DNA of 64,000 nt from a virus, in the IMG/VR virus record IMGVR_UViG_3300027969_000039, positions 1 through 64,000 of that record, one strand, 5' to 3'. The position numbers were made by a program, and so were the translations under genes. The notes under the pieces are model-generated. The model searched no databases and was not told the origin of the DNA. It saw nothing but the letters and a program-made list of their open reading frames with translations. Each line of letters starts with the position of its first letter. Position 1 is the stretch's first letter. Below are positions 1 through 8,760 of the stretch, piece by piece.

Positions 1-452
1 ATTGCTGAATCATACCATTTAGGATCAGGTCCACGCTTTACTCTAAGTGCTATTCCACCTGCATTTTTGATGGCAGCAACTTCATTACTAAATCTACAGT
101 CTGTAATTACAATATCTTCTTTGGAATTGATTAGCTTGTGTTCTACACTAGCGACCCAGATATCATTATGAAAGTGATTGCGACATAAGTCCGTACCCCA
201 ATATTGTAATATCCATCTTGGTGTAATGTCCATACCTAAACGATTACTCCACCATTCGTCTTTCTGTTCACGCCATGCTCTACTTGCTTTTGTCGTCCCC
301 TCTAGGTATTCTCGGTCCCAACCAAAGACTGCTGCTACTGCATCTTTAAGACTAGCAGCAAAACTAACTCGTTTGAATCCCTGGTAAGTTGTGAGATAAT
401 CGGCAATCGTGTCTTTTCCTGAACCAATTAAACCAGTGATACCTATAATCAT
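1..452 (-). CDS. 1: Deoxynucleoside monophosphate kinase, gp1-like (partial)
   Basis: The minus-strand frame starts at the ATG at 452 and runs off the left edge, leaving 150 codons. The N-terminus reads MIIGITGLIGSGKDTIADYL, a P-loop with the G-S-G-K-D signature of T4 gp1-type dNMP kinases, which phosphorylate dNMPs for phage DNA synthesis. Further in are WILQYWGTD and VITDCRFSNE, also typical of this family. A GGAG lies ahead of the ATG, and a TATAAT at 474-479 lacks a good -35 box. The C-terminus is outside the window. Confidence 0.88.
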   Translation of the reverse strand, partial: MIIGITGLIGSGKDTIADYLTTYQGFKRVSFAASLKDAVAAVFGWDREYLEGTTKASRAWREQKDEWWSNRLGMDITPRWILQYWGTDLCRNHFHNDIWVASVEHKLINSKEDIVITDCRFSNEVAAIKNAGGIALRVKRGPDPKWYDSA

Positions 453-511
453 GCAATGCTCCTATAAGTACTTATTATATTACAGGGGCATGACAATATA
501 AAGCATTTAGG

Positions 512-1309
512 TTAGCCTTGTACCCATGTCAATGGCTGACTGTAATCTACATATTTCTTCAATTCTTCGATCAATAATTCCATCGCTGCTTTACCTTCTG
601 CTTTCATAGCAGTACCGTTCAGTGTAGTACCGCCACCTGGACCAGCAATAGTGCCAAATTTCTCGCGGGCTTCACCAATCATAAGTTTAAGATTAGCTAA
701 AATAAAGTCTCCAATCCATACACCAGCGCCCGGATCTTGTAATAGTATTTCTTCTGTCTTTTGTACATCAGCCCATATCAATACACGCTCACCGGATCCT
801 TTTGGATCACGAACAATACGCAATACTTTAGACACTGGGTTGAATGTGTATGTTACATAACCACCGAACATCCTTGCTGCTAACTCAACATAACCTGCAT
901 AAAAGTCATATGTTGCCATACCACCTGCATAGTTATAGTTAAGCAAATATGTGTTTAGAATCGCACTAGAGAACGGATCAAAACTGCTGCTTGATGGTCC
1001 TGTTTCTAAACCAATTGTTCTACGGAAAATACTACGCACATTGATAAACTCAGCAGGAAGTGTGTAAGTATCTACATTCTTTTCAATAGTCATCAAAATA
1101 TAAGATTCTTCTGTAGCGGCTTGTGCCCGTTGACGATAGACTTTAATAGCGTAGTTATACGCTGCCTCATAATGTTGAGGATCCAATTCAATATCTATCA
1201 TGCCGTCACCTAGACGAAATCTAAGATTGGTAAATAGTCCCTCTTTTAACTCATCTAAGGTCAACCCTGAAGGGGTAGAAAGAGGACTAGCAGTTGGATA
1301 TGTTGACAT
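512..1309 (-). CDS. 13: Neck protein gp13-like (head completion)
   Basis: 265 residues. The central stretch YVELAARMFGGYVTYTFNP, the following IVRDP and VLIW, and the C-terminal LMIGEAREKFGTIAGPGGGT match the conserved core of T4-like gp13, which with gp14 forms the neck between portal and tail. A late-type box lies 20 bp before the ATG. In T4, gene 13 is collinear with 14 and 15; here it points the opposite way and is separated from them by about 2.2 kb. Confidence 0.88.
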   Translation of the reverse strand: MSTYPTASPLSTPSGLTLDELKEGLFTNLRFRLGDGMIDIELDPQHYEAAYNYAIKVYRQRAQAATEESYILMTIEKNVDTYTLPAEFINVRSIFRRTIGLETGPSSSSFDPFSSAILNTYLLNYNYAGGMATYDFYAGYVELAARMFGGYVTYTFNPVSKVLRIVRDPKGSGERVLIWADVQKTEEILLQDPGAGVWIGDFILANLKLMIGEAREKFGTIAGPGGGTTLNGTAMKAEGKAAMELLIEELKKYVDYSQPLTWVQG

Positions 1310-1328
1310 AAGTGTTACCTAATAATAC

Positions 1329-1336
1329 TATTTATC
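1329..1336 (-). promoter_or_regulatory. T4-type late promoter box for gp13
   Basis: Minus strand reads GATAAATA, one mismatch from TATAAATA, 20 bp upstream of the gp13 ATG. No -35 element is needed in T4 late promoters. Confidence 0.65.
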
Positions 1337-1343
1337 AGGAGAC

Positions 1344-1559
1344 TTATGGATTGGGAGATTTGCCCCTCATAAATCTTAAGAAAGGAATATCACTCTCAGG
1401 AATTAATTTTGATTCTGGGAATTCATCCGTCCACAAATGCTTATATCCATTTTCAGTATTACGATTATTATCCCCTTCGCACACCGGGCACTCGTACATT
1501 CCATTAAGAGGCTTCATTAACACATGACATAGCGTACAACTAGGATATCCAAGACTATC
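1344..1559 (-). CDS. Small zinc-ribbon-like protein of unknown function
   Basis: 71 residues from the ATG at 1559, preceded by AAGGA at good spacing. A longer form could begin at a GTG at 1607. Two Cys-x-x-Cys pairs (CTLC and CPVC, about 20 residues apart) make a probable zinc ribbon. It lies directly after the MazG-like gene and is probably co-transcribed with it. No family recognised. Confidence 0.6.
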   Translation of the reverse strand, partial: DSLGYPSCTLCHVLMKPLNGMYECPVCEGDNNRNTENGYKHLWTDEFPESKLIPESDIPFLRFMRGKSPNP

Positions 1560-1609
1560 CATCAAAGGTCCTTGAGGTCTGTAGGCAACACCATTCGGAA
1601 GTAACACTG

Positions 1610-2056
1610 CTATAGATCGCCGTCTTTACGATTTTCGCTGTAAAATGCGTCAAACTTTCCACCGGGATAGCGTGACTCTAACTTGCGTATATTCTCAGCA
1701 ATCACTTCGTTGGGGTCAAGATTCAACGCACGACATGCATTTACCCAGTACCACATAATGTCACCGAGTTCACGTTTCATATGAAATACATTCTCGTCAG
1801 TCAATGCTTTGCCCTGAAAAATAATCTTCTTGGGCACTTCAATAAACTCGCCGCTTTCTGCTGCTAATCCAAAACATGCTGTAATTAATAGTGGAATATT
1901 AACATCAGGGCCATGCTTCATCTGATTGTCTGCCGTGTCTAGTTCATAGTTAGCATCTAACCGATCTATCGTATCATGGAATGTAGTTAAATCATTACTT
2001 GCTTGACTAGTAACCGCTTCTACAAACTCTTGGTATTTGTTTAAATCAATTTTCAT
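1610..2056 (-). CDS. MazG-like nucleotide pyrophosphohydrolase
   Basis: 148 residues, all-alpha. GLAAESGEFIE followed by HMKRELGDIMWYW gives the E-x-x-E and E-x-x-D metal-binding signatures of the MazG/all-alpha NTP pyrophosphatase superfamily, and NIRKLESRYPGG is also typical. Such phage enzymes are thought to hydrolyse (d)NTPs or modulate host alarmones; the substrate here is unknown. Its ATG overlaps the stop of the upstream 58-residue gene as ATGA, so translation is probably coupled. Confidence 0.82.
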   Translation of the reverse strand: MKIDLNKYQEFVEAVTSQASNDLTTFHDTIDRLDANYELDTADNQMKHGPDVNIPLLITACFGLAAESGEFIEVPKKIIFQGKALTDENVFHMKRELGDIMWYWVNACRALNLDPNEVIAENIRKLESRYPGGKFDAFYSENRKDGDL

Positions 2057-2229
2057 GGTGTTGTTGCAGTGTCAATTGCAATGACGCCCCCTAAAAAAAG
2101 TTGTAGCCAGCCGTTTGTGTTTTGTCCACTAGAAAGCAAACTTAACCCACTCAAAATATTGATACCGGCAACTGTATATCCAATCGTTTTACGGTTACGA
2201 TCAAACCACATAAAAAATTTATCTGACAT
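2053..2229 (-). CDS. Small predicted membrane protein, 58 aa
   Basis: Read directly: ATG at 2229, stop TGA at 2053, sitting 2 bp after the previous stop and overlapping the MazG start by ATGA. The N-terminus is charged (MSDKFFMWFDRNRKTIGYT), followed by two short hydrophobic stretches around residues 18-34 and 42-52. No family recognised. The tight packing on both sides supports it as a real gene. Confidence 0.6.
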   Translation of the reverse strand: MSDKFFMWFDRNRKTIGYTVAGINILSGLSLLSSGQNTNGWLQLFLGGVIAIDTATTP

Positions 2230-2231
2230 AA

Positions 2232-3395
2232 TTAAAACGCTTTCAAAATAATCATATTCTCATTAAAGCGACCATTAGGGACTGCCCCTACCGCTTTAAT
2301 ATCTTTGAAATACTTACGTGCCGCGGGCTTGCTTCCCATCACTTCTTTAAGTTGCTCACCGGGCTTACGTAGTGTTTTCATTTCACTTGTATTTGCATCA
2401 AATCCTAGCAATGTGTTACCTTTAACACTAAACACTTTGCTATACTCGTCGGCAATGTAATGATGTAGCTTGCGCTTACCAGTATCATAAACCCACGCTT
2501 CACTTGCACCGTGTAGTTTTGTAGGGTGTACACTAACTAAATCAATTTTTGCAGCCACATCCTTGAACAACTTCAAGTACTTTAATTTAGCAACAATCTT
2601 TTCAACAGGTACTGCTTTGCGCTTACGCGGAGCCTTGCTTGCTTTCTTAATGCTAATATAACTGTTCAAGTCACCTAGCACACCCTCAATAAATTTGAGA
2701 ATGTTACGAATTTGAATTTTACCTAGGAACGCATAACCCTCTTTTAGAGACTCGTCACCGTCACTTAGACGCTGGAATTCATCTTGCTTACGTTTCCAGA
2801 TTTCAACAATGATTGGAATATGTTGTGGCATGACATTGTATTTTGCAACAATATCAACTGTCTTTTCCGATGCTTTGCCCTTAGTAACAAAATCGTCAAT
2901 CATCCCTTCCATTTCACCGGCAGCATCACGCGCCTTTTCTTTCAGAATTTCCTGAATGTTAGGACGATTCGAAACTACTTCTTCCTTAACAATACTAGTT
3001 GCACTAGTTTTCACTTCTGTTTCGGTTAGTGTCTTAATCAGTCTAGTGATTTCGTTTTGTAGGTTAAGTTCTTCATGCTCGGTTAATTCTAACCCTCGCA
3101 TTGTCATGCGTGATACCCAGCATAGTGTAAGAATGTATTCGCTTTCATGTACCTTTCTGAGTAGCTTAGCCTCATCAGTACGTTTATTGTAATCCAGATA
3201 TTGGCACAATAGTTCTTTTGCATCTTTTTTGGTATAGAATCGGCTATACCAAGTAAAACTTCTAGCAAGCGCCGAGAATCTTGATTCGGGGTCGGGTTGA
3301 ATTGGGAAGAAAGGTTCTTCACCCATGTATTTTGTGTCAGCATCACGCGGGTTGAGTGCTTTTACAAAGTGGTCCTCAGACTGTTTTCTAGCCAT
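2232..3395 (-). CDS. Conserved-looking phage protein of unknown function, 387 aa
   Basis: Soluble, charged protein with no membrane segment. A central helical region is followed by a very basic patch near residue 250 (KKASKAPRKRKAV), suggesting nucleic-acid contact. The C-terminal half contains a YDTGKRKLHHY segment. It is first in an early operon with the 58-aa protein, MazG and the zinc-ribbon gene. A consensus sigma-70 promoter lies 30 bp upstream. Function not recognised. Confidence 0.75.
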   Translation of the reverse strand: MARKQSEDHFVKALNPRDADTKYMGEEPFFPIQPDPESRFSALARSFTWYSRFYTKKDAKELLCQYLDYNKRTDEAKLLRKVHESEYILTLCWVSRMTMRGLELTEHEELNLQNEITRLIKTLTETEVKTSATSIVKEEVVSNRPNIQEILKEKARDAAGEMEGMIDDFVTKGKASEKTVDIVAKYNVMPQHIPIIVEIWKRKQDEFQRLSDGDESLKEGYAFLGKIQIRNILKFIEGVLGDLNSYISIKKASKAPRKRKAVPVEKIVAKLKYLKLFKDVAAKIDLVSVHPTKLHGASEAWVYDTGKRKLHHYIADEYSKVFSVKGNTLLGFDANTSEMKTLRKPGEQLKEVMGSKPAARKYFKDIKAVGAVPNGRFNENMIILKAF

Positions 3396-3425
3396 ATATT
3401 ACTCCAAAGTTTCAATTGAATACGT

Positions 3426-3454
3426 ATTATAGCACAGGAACCATTTAATGTCAA
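3426..3454 (-). promoter_or_regulatory. Early sigma-70 promoter for the 2232-3395 operon
   Basis: Minus strand: TTGACA at 3454-3449, 17-bp spacer, TATAAT at 3431-3426. The upstream half (TTGACATTAAATGG) is the same as in the promoter repeats at 29-32 and 57-58 kb, while the rest of the spacer differs. Confidence 0.85.
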
Positions 3455-3487
3455 CTGTTTGGTAATACGTCCTCGTCTGTATTTACG

Positions 3488-3495
3488 ATAAATAA
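3488..3495 (+). promoter_or_regulatory. T4-type late promoter box for gp14-gp15
   Basis: Plus strand GATAAATA, 19 bp before the gp14 ATG, in a divergent intergenic region with the early promoter at 3426-3454. Confidence 0.65.
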
Positions 3496-3514
3496 GTAAT
3501 AAAGTGAATTAAAT

Positions 3515-5224
3515 ATGCCTAGACTATCGCTTTGGCGTCCCAATAAAACGAACGATTACAACTTTTTTGATAGAACAATATCAGAACAGTTTACCGCAGG
3601 TGCCACGGATTTATATGTACATAAGTATCTAGGTCCTACTAATCAAGGAACCTCAACTGATTATACACAACCACAGTATGATGTATTAGATCCAACTAAC
3701 ATACAAGACTTGTTATTTTTAGAAAACCGTGATAGAACATATGATCCAAATATCTATCGTTTACGCGGTCACTATAATGTGCAGAATTTAGATTTCAATT
3801 TAAGTCAATTTGGATTATTTTTAAACAATGATATCATATTCATTACTGTACATTATAATGATATGATTCAGTTGGTTGGTAGAAAACTAATGGTAGGTGA
3901 TGTAATTGAATTACCTCATTTACTTGATTATAATCCATTGAAAGAAACTATCCCAGTTGCATTGAAAAGATTTATGCAGATTACCGATGCTGAATTTGCA
4001 AGTGAAGGATTTAGCCCAACATGGTTCCCGCATCTATGGCGTATCAAATGTGAACCGCTAGTTGATAGTGAAGAATTTAGTCAGATACTAAGTGCGCCAA
4101 TTGACCAAGATACTTATCTGGGTATATGGGATAAAGAAAAACCATATCCTGCAGGTTATGTTATTACGTATGGTGATAAAAATTATAAAGCATTAATTGA
4201 TGTACCGGCTGGCACCAATCCTCCTAACGCAACATATTGGCAATTAGATACAGCAGATAATCTTAAAGATATTCTTGCTACATATAATAAGAACATTGCA
4301 ATCAATGATGCTGCATTACAAGAAGCAGAACGTCTTGTACCTAAAGCAGGATATAATAGAAAGAATTTATATATTGTACCTACATACGGTGAGTATTCAA
4401 GCAATGGTGTATTATCCATGGCAAACAATAACCCTGCTCCACCGGTTGCAGTTAATACAAACGGCGGAGATCCTAACACCACAGTAACTGGTACAGTTAT
4501 GATGATGAGTAGCCCTAAATATAAAAATTCTAGCCCTGTTATTAAAATACCAAAAGCAGCAATAAAAAGTATTTGGGATAGTACAGCGGACATGGGTTAC
4601 GAAAAATTAGATATTTTTAGTACAACACATTTAGAAACTATAACATTAGCACCTAGAAGAACTGATACTAATTCAGGACCAGTAAGTGGAGATACAATTT
4701 TAACAGTATATTCAATGGGACAAATTACCGGACCGTACGGTACTGCTGATAATACATATGCTACTGCTGATGCTAATCCAGAAGCGCCCGGATTCACTGG
4801 AACAATTAGTCAACAAATGGACTGGAGAGCAGATTGTGATCCGGCATTTCAGTTTATAGCACGTAGTAGCCCGCGTAGTTTTGGTTATAGTACAGGTTAT
4901 TTAGATGGTACCGGTGAAGCACCAAATGGATTCCCAACCGGTGCTGGAATAAGTTTCCCACAAAATCCGCAAGTAGGAGATTACTTCTTACGTATTGATT
5001 ACTTCCCGCAATTATTATATCGTTGGGACGGTAGAATATGGGTTAGAATATCTCAGAACGTTAGAACACAAACTGGCATGACTTCGGCAGACAAGTCGTT
5101 AAAATCTACGTTTGTCAACAATACTGGAGTTACAGAACTTACAGATGGTACATATATACCAGAACGTCAAGCATTATCAACTATTTTAGGATTGGCACCC
5201 GATCCACTTCCCCCACAAGTATAA
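3515..5224 (+). CDS. 14: Neck protein gp14-like, enlarged, with carbohydrate-binding-like insert
   Basis: 569 residues, about twice the length of T4 gp14 (256). Residues 1-45 (MPRLSLWRPNKTNDYNFFDR and onward) and GRKLMVGDVIELPHLLDYN around 123-140 match T4-like gp14 neck proteins of aquatic phages. Residues about 203-244 show the aromatic/glycine pattern of a CBM5/12-type module: IWD, YPAGYVITYG, NYKA, PAGTNPP, YWQL. The C-terminal half holds extra beta-rich sequence. gp15 follows after 9 bp, which supports the assignment. Confidence 0.82.
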   Translation: MPRLSLWRPNKTNDYNFFDRTISEQFTAGATDLYVHKYLGPTNQGTSTDYTQPQYDVLDPTNIQDLLFLENRDRTYDPNIYRLRGHYNVQNLDFNLSQFGLFLNNDIIFITVHYNDMIQLVGRKLMVGDVIELPHLLDYNPLKETIPVALKRFMQITDAEFASEGFSPTWFPHLWRIKCEPLVDSEEFSQILSAPIDQDTYLGIWDKEKPYPAGYVITYGDKNYKALIDVPAGTNPPNATYWQLDTADNLKDILATYNKNIAINDAALQEAERLVPKAGYNRKNLYIVPTYGEYSSNGVLSMANNNPAPPVAVNTNGGDPNTTVTGTVMMMSSPKYKNSSPVIKIPKAAIKSIWDSTADMGYEKLDIFSTTHLETITLAPRRTDTNSGPVSGDTILTVYSMGQITGPYGTADNTYATADANPEAPGFTGTISQQMDWRADCDPAFQFIARSSPRSFGYSTGYLDGTGEAPNGFPTGAGISFPQNPQVGDYFLRIDYFPQLLYRWDGRIWVRISQNVRTQTGMTSADKSLKSTFVNNTGVTELTDGTYIPERQALSTILGLAPDPLPPQV

Positions 5225-5233
5225 AGAGTAAAC

Positions 5234-6610
5234 ATGGCACAATATTTTTATGACAGTCAGATACGCAGATTTTTAATACAGTTTGCAAAAATATTCAGTA
5301 ACTGGGAAGTTACCAAAGGTAAAGACCCTGCAGGCAATAATATTATTGTACGGGTACCTATTATGTACGGTGATAGTAGTAGACAAGCGGCTACAATTCT
5401 TGCTAACAATAGTGCTAGCAATTTACCCAGTGCCCCATTGATAACATACTATATTAGTGCTTTAGAATATAATCAAAAGTGGACACAAGACCCTACTTTT
5501 GTAGATAAAATAAATGTACGTCAACGTGCATATAATCCAGATACACAACAATATGAAACTGTGCAAGGACAAGCATTTACTATCGAAAGATTAATGCCAG
5601 TACCATACACATTGAGAATTACTGTTGATTTTTGGACTACTAACTATCAACAAAAACTAGAACTTATTGAACAATTAGGTACACTATTCAATCCAGCACT
5701 AGAGATACAAAGTACAGATAATTTTATTGATTGGACTAGTCTTAGCGCAGTATTCCAAGATGGATTAACTTTTAGTAATCGTAGTATTCCGGTAGGGACA
5801 GGTAATCCAATTGACATTATGAGTTGGAAATTCTATATGCCAATATGGATCACTAATGCAAGTAAAATTAAGAAGATGGGCGTTATTGAAAAAATCATTG
5901 CATCAATCTTTAAAGGCAATGCATTACAAGACATGCAAAATGATGATATGTTATTAGGTACTAGACAAAAGATTACTCCATATGGTTATAAGGTATTGTT
6001 GATAGGTAATACGTTACAGATACTACCACAAGCAATAGCATTTTATCCAAGCAATGCTAATTTAGATTTGCCACCTAATCCGGATACAGATATATATTGG
6101 ACCAGTGTACTTAATGTATATGGTACCATGAAACCGGGCATTAGTCAAATTTGGTTACAAAATCCATTTATGGATCACGAAATTGTAGGTACTATTGTAC
6201 TCAATCCCAATGATGATAGATTGTTAATCTATAACATTGACCCAGATACATTACCTCAGAATACATTAGACCCAGTTGATGGTGTAATTAACCCATTAAT
6301 CACTGGTCCAAATGCAGGACTACCTGGACCAGTAAATGGTCGTAGATATTTAATTGTTGAAAATATTGGTTCAGCCGGTGACAGCACAGTTGCATGGGGT
6401 GATGTAGTTGCACATGCTAATGATATTATTGAATATAATTCAAGTACTGGGCAATGGTTTGTTAGTTTTGATAGTACAGAAGCAACACCCACAACATTAG
6501 AATATGTAACTAATCTTACTACAAATGTTCAATATCGTTTTGTAGATGATACCTGGATGAAATCATTTGAAGGATGGTATGATCAAGGGGATTATTCTAT
6601 CGTCATCTAA
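5234..6610 (+). CDS. 15: Tail completion / sheath stabiliser gp15-like
   Basis: 458 residues. The N-terminus MAQYFYDSQIRRFLIQFAKI and the block EYNQKWTQDPTFVDK are hallmarks of T4-like gp15, the hexameric terminator that caps tube and sheath and joins the tail to the neck. T4 gp15 is 272 residues; the extra C-terminal portion (about residues 240-458) is beta-rich and contains motifs such as GRRYLIVENIGSAGD and WMKSFEGWYDQGD. Same late transcript as gp14. Confidence 0.86.
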   Translation: MAQYFYDSQIRRFLIQFAKIFSNWEVTKGKDPAGNNIIVRVPIMYGDSSRQAATILANNSASNLPSAPLITYYISALEYNQKWTQDPTFVDKINVRQRAYNPDTQQYETVQGQAFTIERLMPVPYTLRITVDFWTTNYQQKLELIEQLGTLFNPALEIQSTDNFIDWTSLSAVFQDGLTFSNRSIPVGTGNPIDIMSWKFYMPIWITNASKIKKMGVIEKIIASIFKGNALQDMQNDDMLLGTRQKITPYGYKVLLIGNTLQILPQAIAFYPSNANLDLPPNPDTDIYWTSVLNVYGTMKPGISQIWLQNPFMDHEIVGTIVLNPNDDRLLIYNIDPDTLPQNTLDPVDGVINPLITGPNAGLPGPVNGRRYLIVENIGSAGDSTVAWGDVVAHANDIIEYNSSTGQWFVSFDSTEATPTTLEYVTNLTTNVQYRFVDDTWMKSFEGWYDQGDYSIVI

Positions 6611-6629
6611 TACTGTGATAAATCATAGT

Positions 6630-7046
6630 ATGAGCAATACATCGGCAGGAGTTTTCTTTTATAGTAATAAAACAAACCGATACCTATATCTATTACGCAC
6701 AGACAATAAGAACCCAGGAAACTGGGGAATCCCCGGAGGAAAGATAGAAGATAATGAAACTCTTTTTGAAGGTATTGCTAGAGAATGTGCAGAAGAAATT
6801 GGTTTCTTTCCTTCTAATGCAAAACTAGTACCTATTCAGAAATTCATCAATCATACATTTACTTACCATACTTTCTTTTGTGAAGTAGTTGATGAGTTTG
6901 TTCCCATACTGAATGAAGAACATTGTGGTTATGCATGGGTAGGAGATAATCAATATCCTAAACCATTACATCCCGGGTTGTTTAGTACAGTTAATTTTGA
7001 TGTTGTTCAGGACAAGTTAAAGACACTTACAAAAAAAGAGACCTAA
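6630..7046 (+). CDS. Nudix hydrolase
   Basis: 138 residues from the ATG at 6630; an earlier in-frame ATG at 6567 would overlap gp15 by 44 bp. The Nudix box is complete: GGKIEDNETLFEGIARECAE followed by EIGF matches G-x5-E-x7-R-E-U-x-E-E-x-G-U. Nudix enzymes hydrolyse nucleoside diphosphates linked to other groups (damaged nucleotides, NAD, capped RNA); the substrate cannot be told. It ends in the terminator hairpin. Confidence 0.88.
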   Translation: MSNTSAGVFFYSNKTNRYLYLLRTDNKNPGNWGIPGGKIEDNETLFEGIARECAEEIGFFPSNAKLVPIQKFINHTFTYHTFFCEVVDEFVPILNEEHCGYAWVGDNQYPKPLHPGLFSTVNFDVVQDKLKTLTKKET

Positions 7047-7058
7047 GTCTCTTTTTTT
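7031..7058. terminator. Bidirectional rho-independent terminator
   Basis: Perfect 12-bp stem with CTAA loop: seven A, GAGAC, CTAA, GTCTC, seven T. It lies between the convergent Nudix and 7057-7371 genes, so both transcripts end in a U-run. It overlaps both stop regions. Confidence 0.9.
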
Positions 7059-7371
7059 ATTTTAGCAATGTTGACACTGTATTGAATCCCATTGAGCCGA
7101 TTATTACACCTGCTCCCATCATCATCCAGCGCCATTTCTCTAATACTGAAATCTTACTAGCTAATTCACCGTGTTCCTTAACATCTTGTTCACGCATAGT
7201 CTTTAACATTTGTCTAGTTTCTTCTGCGTTCTCGTCTAGGGCATCACGAATTGACTTCAAATCCATTTTAAGATCACCAATTTTATCCTCGATGTTCTTA
7301 ACTTGGATCTGAAGTACCGCAATTTCAGTTTCTGGTTGCATTTTAGGTGCCTTACTTGATGCGGTTGCCAT
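7057..7371 (-). CDS. Coiled-coil protein with C-terminal membrane segment (XhlA-like)
   Basis: 104 residues. Heptad-rich coiled coil from about 15 to 75, then LEKWRWMMMGAGVIIGSMGF forming one transmembrane helix at the C-terminus. The layout and the LEKWRW junction resemble the XhlA/haemolysin family associated with phage lysis cassettes, but no holin or endolysin is next to it. It could instead anchor a virion or membrane complex. Confidence 0.55.
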   Translation of the reverse strand: MATASSKAPKMQPETEIAVLQIQVKNIEDKIGDLKMDLKSIRDALDENAEETRQMLKTMREQDVKEHGELASKISVLEKWRWMMMGAGVIIGSMGFNTVSTLLK

Positions 7372-7373
7372 GA

Positions 7374-8648
7374 TTAAGCACTTGCAATAGTAACTAATTC
7401 ATACGGTTGACCGTTATCTGCATTAGCAACTGCTGCTGTATTGAATGTTGCAAATACTGGAGCAGCATTTTGGAACACGATATTACCAGTAGCAATTGGA
7501 CCTGAAGTAGCAGTAAACAACTCACCGGTGTGGTCAGAAAGACTTTGAACTGTTTGAGTAGCACTATTAGCATATGTAGCAAGGATACGCATTGTGTTTG
7601 GTGTCAACGCTGTATTTGCAAGATTTGCAGTAAAGCATTGTGCTGTCAACCCACTTGTTGAACCTGTTACTAGATACTTTTGTTTTCCTTTTTGACGAAC
7701 AATGTAACCTGCTTCATCATTTGCATACACGAATGCTGCATTACTTGCGATAACATTTGCATTAGCTGTTAGCACAACACGATTCATAATAGCATTTCCG
7801 GTAACACTTGCATTAGCTGTAAGCTGAACTGGTGATCCACCTTGATCAACAGAAACTGTAAATGCAGCAGCATTAGCAATAGTTTTAACAAAATATGTTG
7901 TACCAGCAGTTAATCCACCAAAAGTTGCATCAAATGTAATTGGCATATTTAATGCAAGAGTTTGTGCATTACCTGAAGTTCCAATAACATTTCCTGACAC
8001 TACTGTATTAGCAACAGCAACTGTAACATTACCTTTTGTTGCACTTGCAAAACCTAAATCAACATAATTAGTACTACCATTGATATTAGCTACAGCAACT
8101 TGTAGTGCTGCACCAGTAGTTATATTAGCTAGATCAGTACCTACACCTGCTATTACTGTACTAGTATTAACAGCGACTGGAGTATATAATGTACCTGTTC
8201 CATTGACACCAATAGCAACTTGTGCCAATACTTGTTTACCAATGATTGCTGTATTACCACCAACTACACTATATGTGTTACTATTTGTAGTAGGGAAACC
8301 TACTCCACCAAGTGGGTTATTGAAATATGCATCAACAACATTAAATGAAACACTAACTGAACCACCGGTGGTGTCTGTCAATGTTTGCATTACTTGTGGT
8401 TGTACACTTAATTGAGTTTGTGATACATCAAATGTATCATTTGACAATATTGAATTTACATAATAAATTGTGTTAGCTGTTAATCCACCAACGGTAGTAG
8501 CAACTATAAATGACATACCTTTAGCTACACCTACAGTAGGGCTTGTAGTTAAATTTCCACCTGATACTGTGACGATACTGCCTGTTTCTGCTGTATCAGT
8601 GATTGTTAAGACTGCTTGAGCCTTTGCGATTTTTAGAGGGCGTCCCAT
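7374..8648 (-). CDS. Beta-rich virion protein, 424 aa (putative decoration/fibre)
   Basis: Ala/Asn/Thr/Val-rich with very few charged residues and repeated short modules such as GGLTANTIYYVNSI and GGLTAGTTYFVKTI, an Ig/fibronectin-like beta-strand pattern often seen in phage surface proteins. It has a late box and strong SD (AAGGAG) upstream. The C-terminus ends DNGQPYELVTIASA. Specific role not recognised. Confidence 0.6.
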   Translation of the reverse strand: MGRPLKIAKAQAVLTITDTAETGSIVTVSGGNLTTSPTVGVAKGMSFIVATTVGGLTANTIYYVNSILSNDTFDVSQTQLSVQPQVMQTLTDTTGGSVSVSFNVVDAYFNNPLGGVGFPTTNSNTYSVVGGNTAIIGKQVLAQVAIGVNGTGTLYTPVAVNTSTVIAGVGTDLANITTGAALQVAVANINGSTNYVDLGFASATKGNVTVAVANTVVSGNVIGTSGNAQTLALNMPITFDATFGGLTAGTTYFVKTIANAAAFTVSVDQGGSPVQLTANASVTGNAIMNRVVLTANANVIASNAAFVYANDEAGYIVRQKGKQKYLVTGSTSGLTAQCFTANLANTALTPNTMRILATYANSATQTVQSLSDHTGELFTATSGPIATGNIVFQNAAPVFATFNTAAVANADNGQPYELVTIASA

Positions 8649-8760
8649 TTGTTTCTCCTTGAAATATTAGTGAGTTCTAGTCACTACGCGGCGGGGACCG
8701 CATAAACTCGCCGAATGCGAATGTATAATATATTTATCTCAAGGAGTAAAAATTAACCTA
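8649..8760 (-). other. Leader region with late box and two hairpins
   Basis: Between two virion genes. Downstream of the late box the leader can form two short hairpins: GCGG/CCGC at 8691-8701 and TAGTGA/TCACTA at 8668-8686. It also holds an 8-codon open frame (MRSPPRSD). The GC-rich patch stands out in this AT-rich genome. No function shown. Confidence 0.35.
8731..8738 (-). promoter_or_regulatory. T4-type late promoter box
   Basis: Minus strand GATAAATA followed by TATTATA, 83 bp upstream of the 8648 start. Confidence 0.6.

Noticed and set aside
474-502. Sigma-70 promoter ahead of the dNMP kinase
   Set aside because: TATAAT is present at 474-479, but the matching -35 hexamer (TTTATA) is poor; not listed as a feature.
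4183-4593. Minus-strand frame with hydrophobic segments opposite gp14
   Set aside because: No SD, wholly inside a well supported gene on the other strand.
8080-8415. Plus-strand frame opposite the 424-aa virion gene
   Set aside because: Mirror of Val/Ala/Asn-rich codons, no SD, inside a supported gene.
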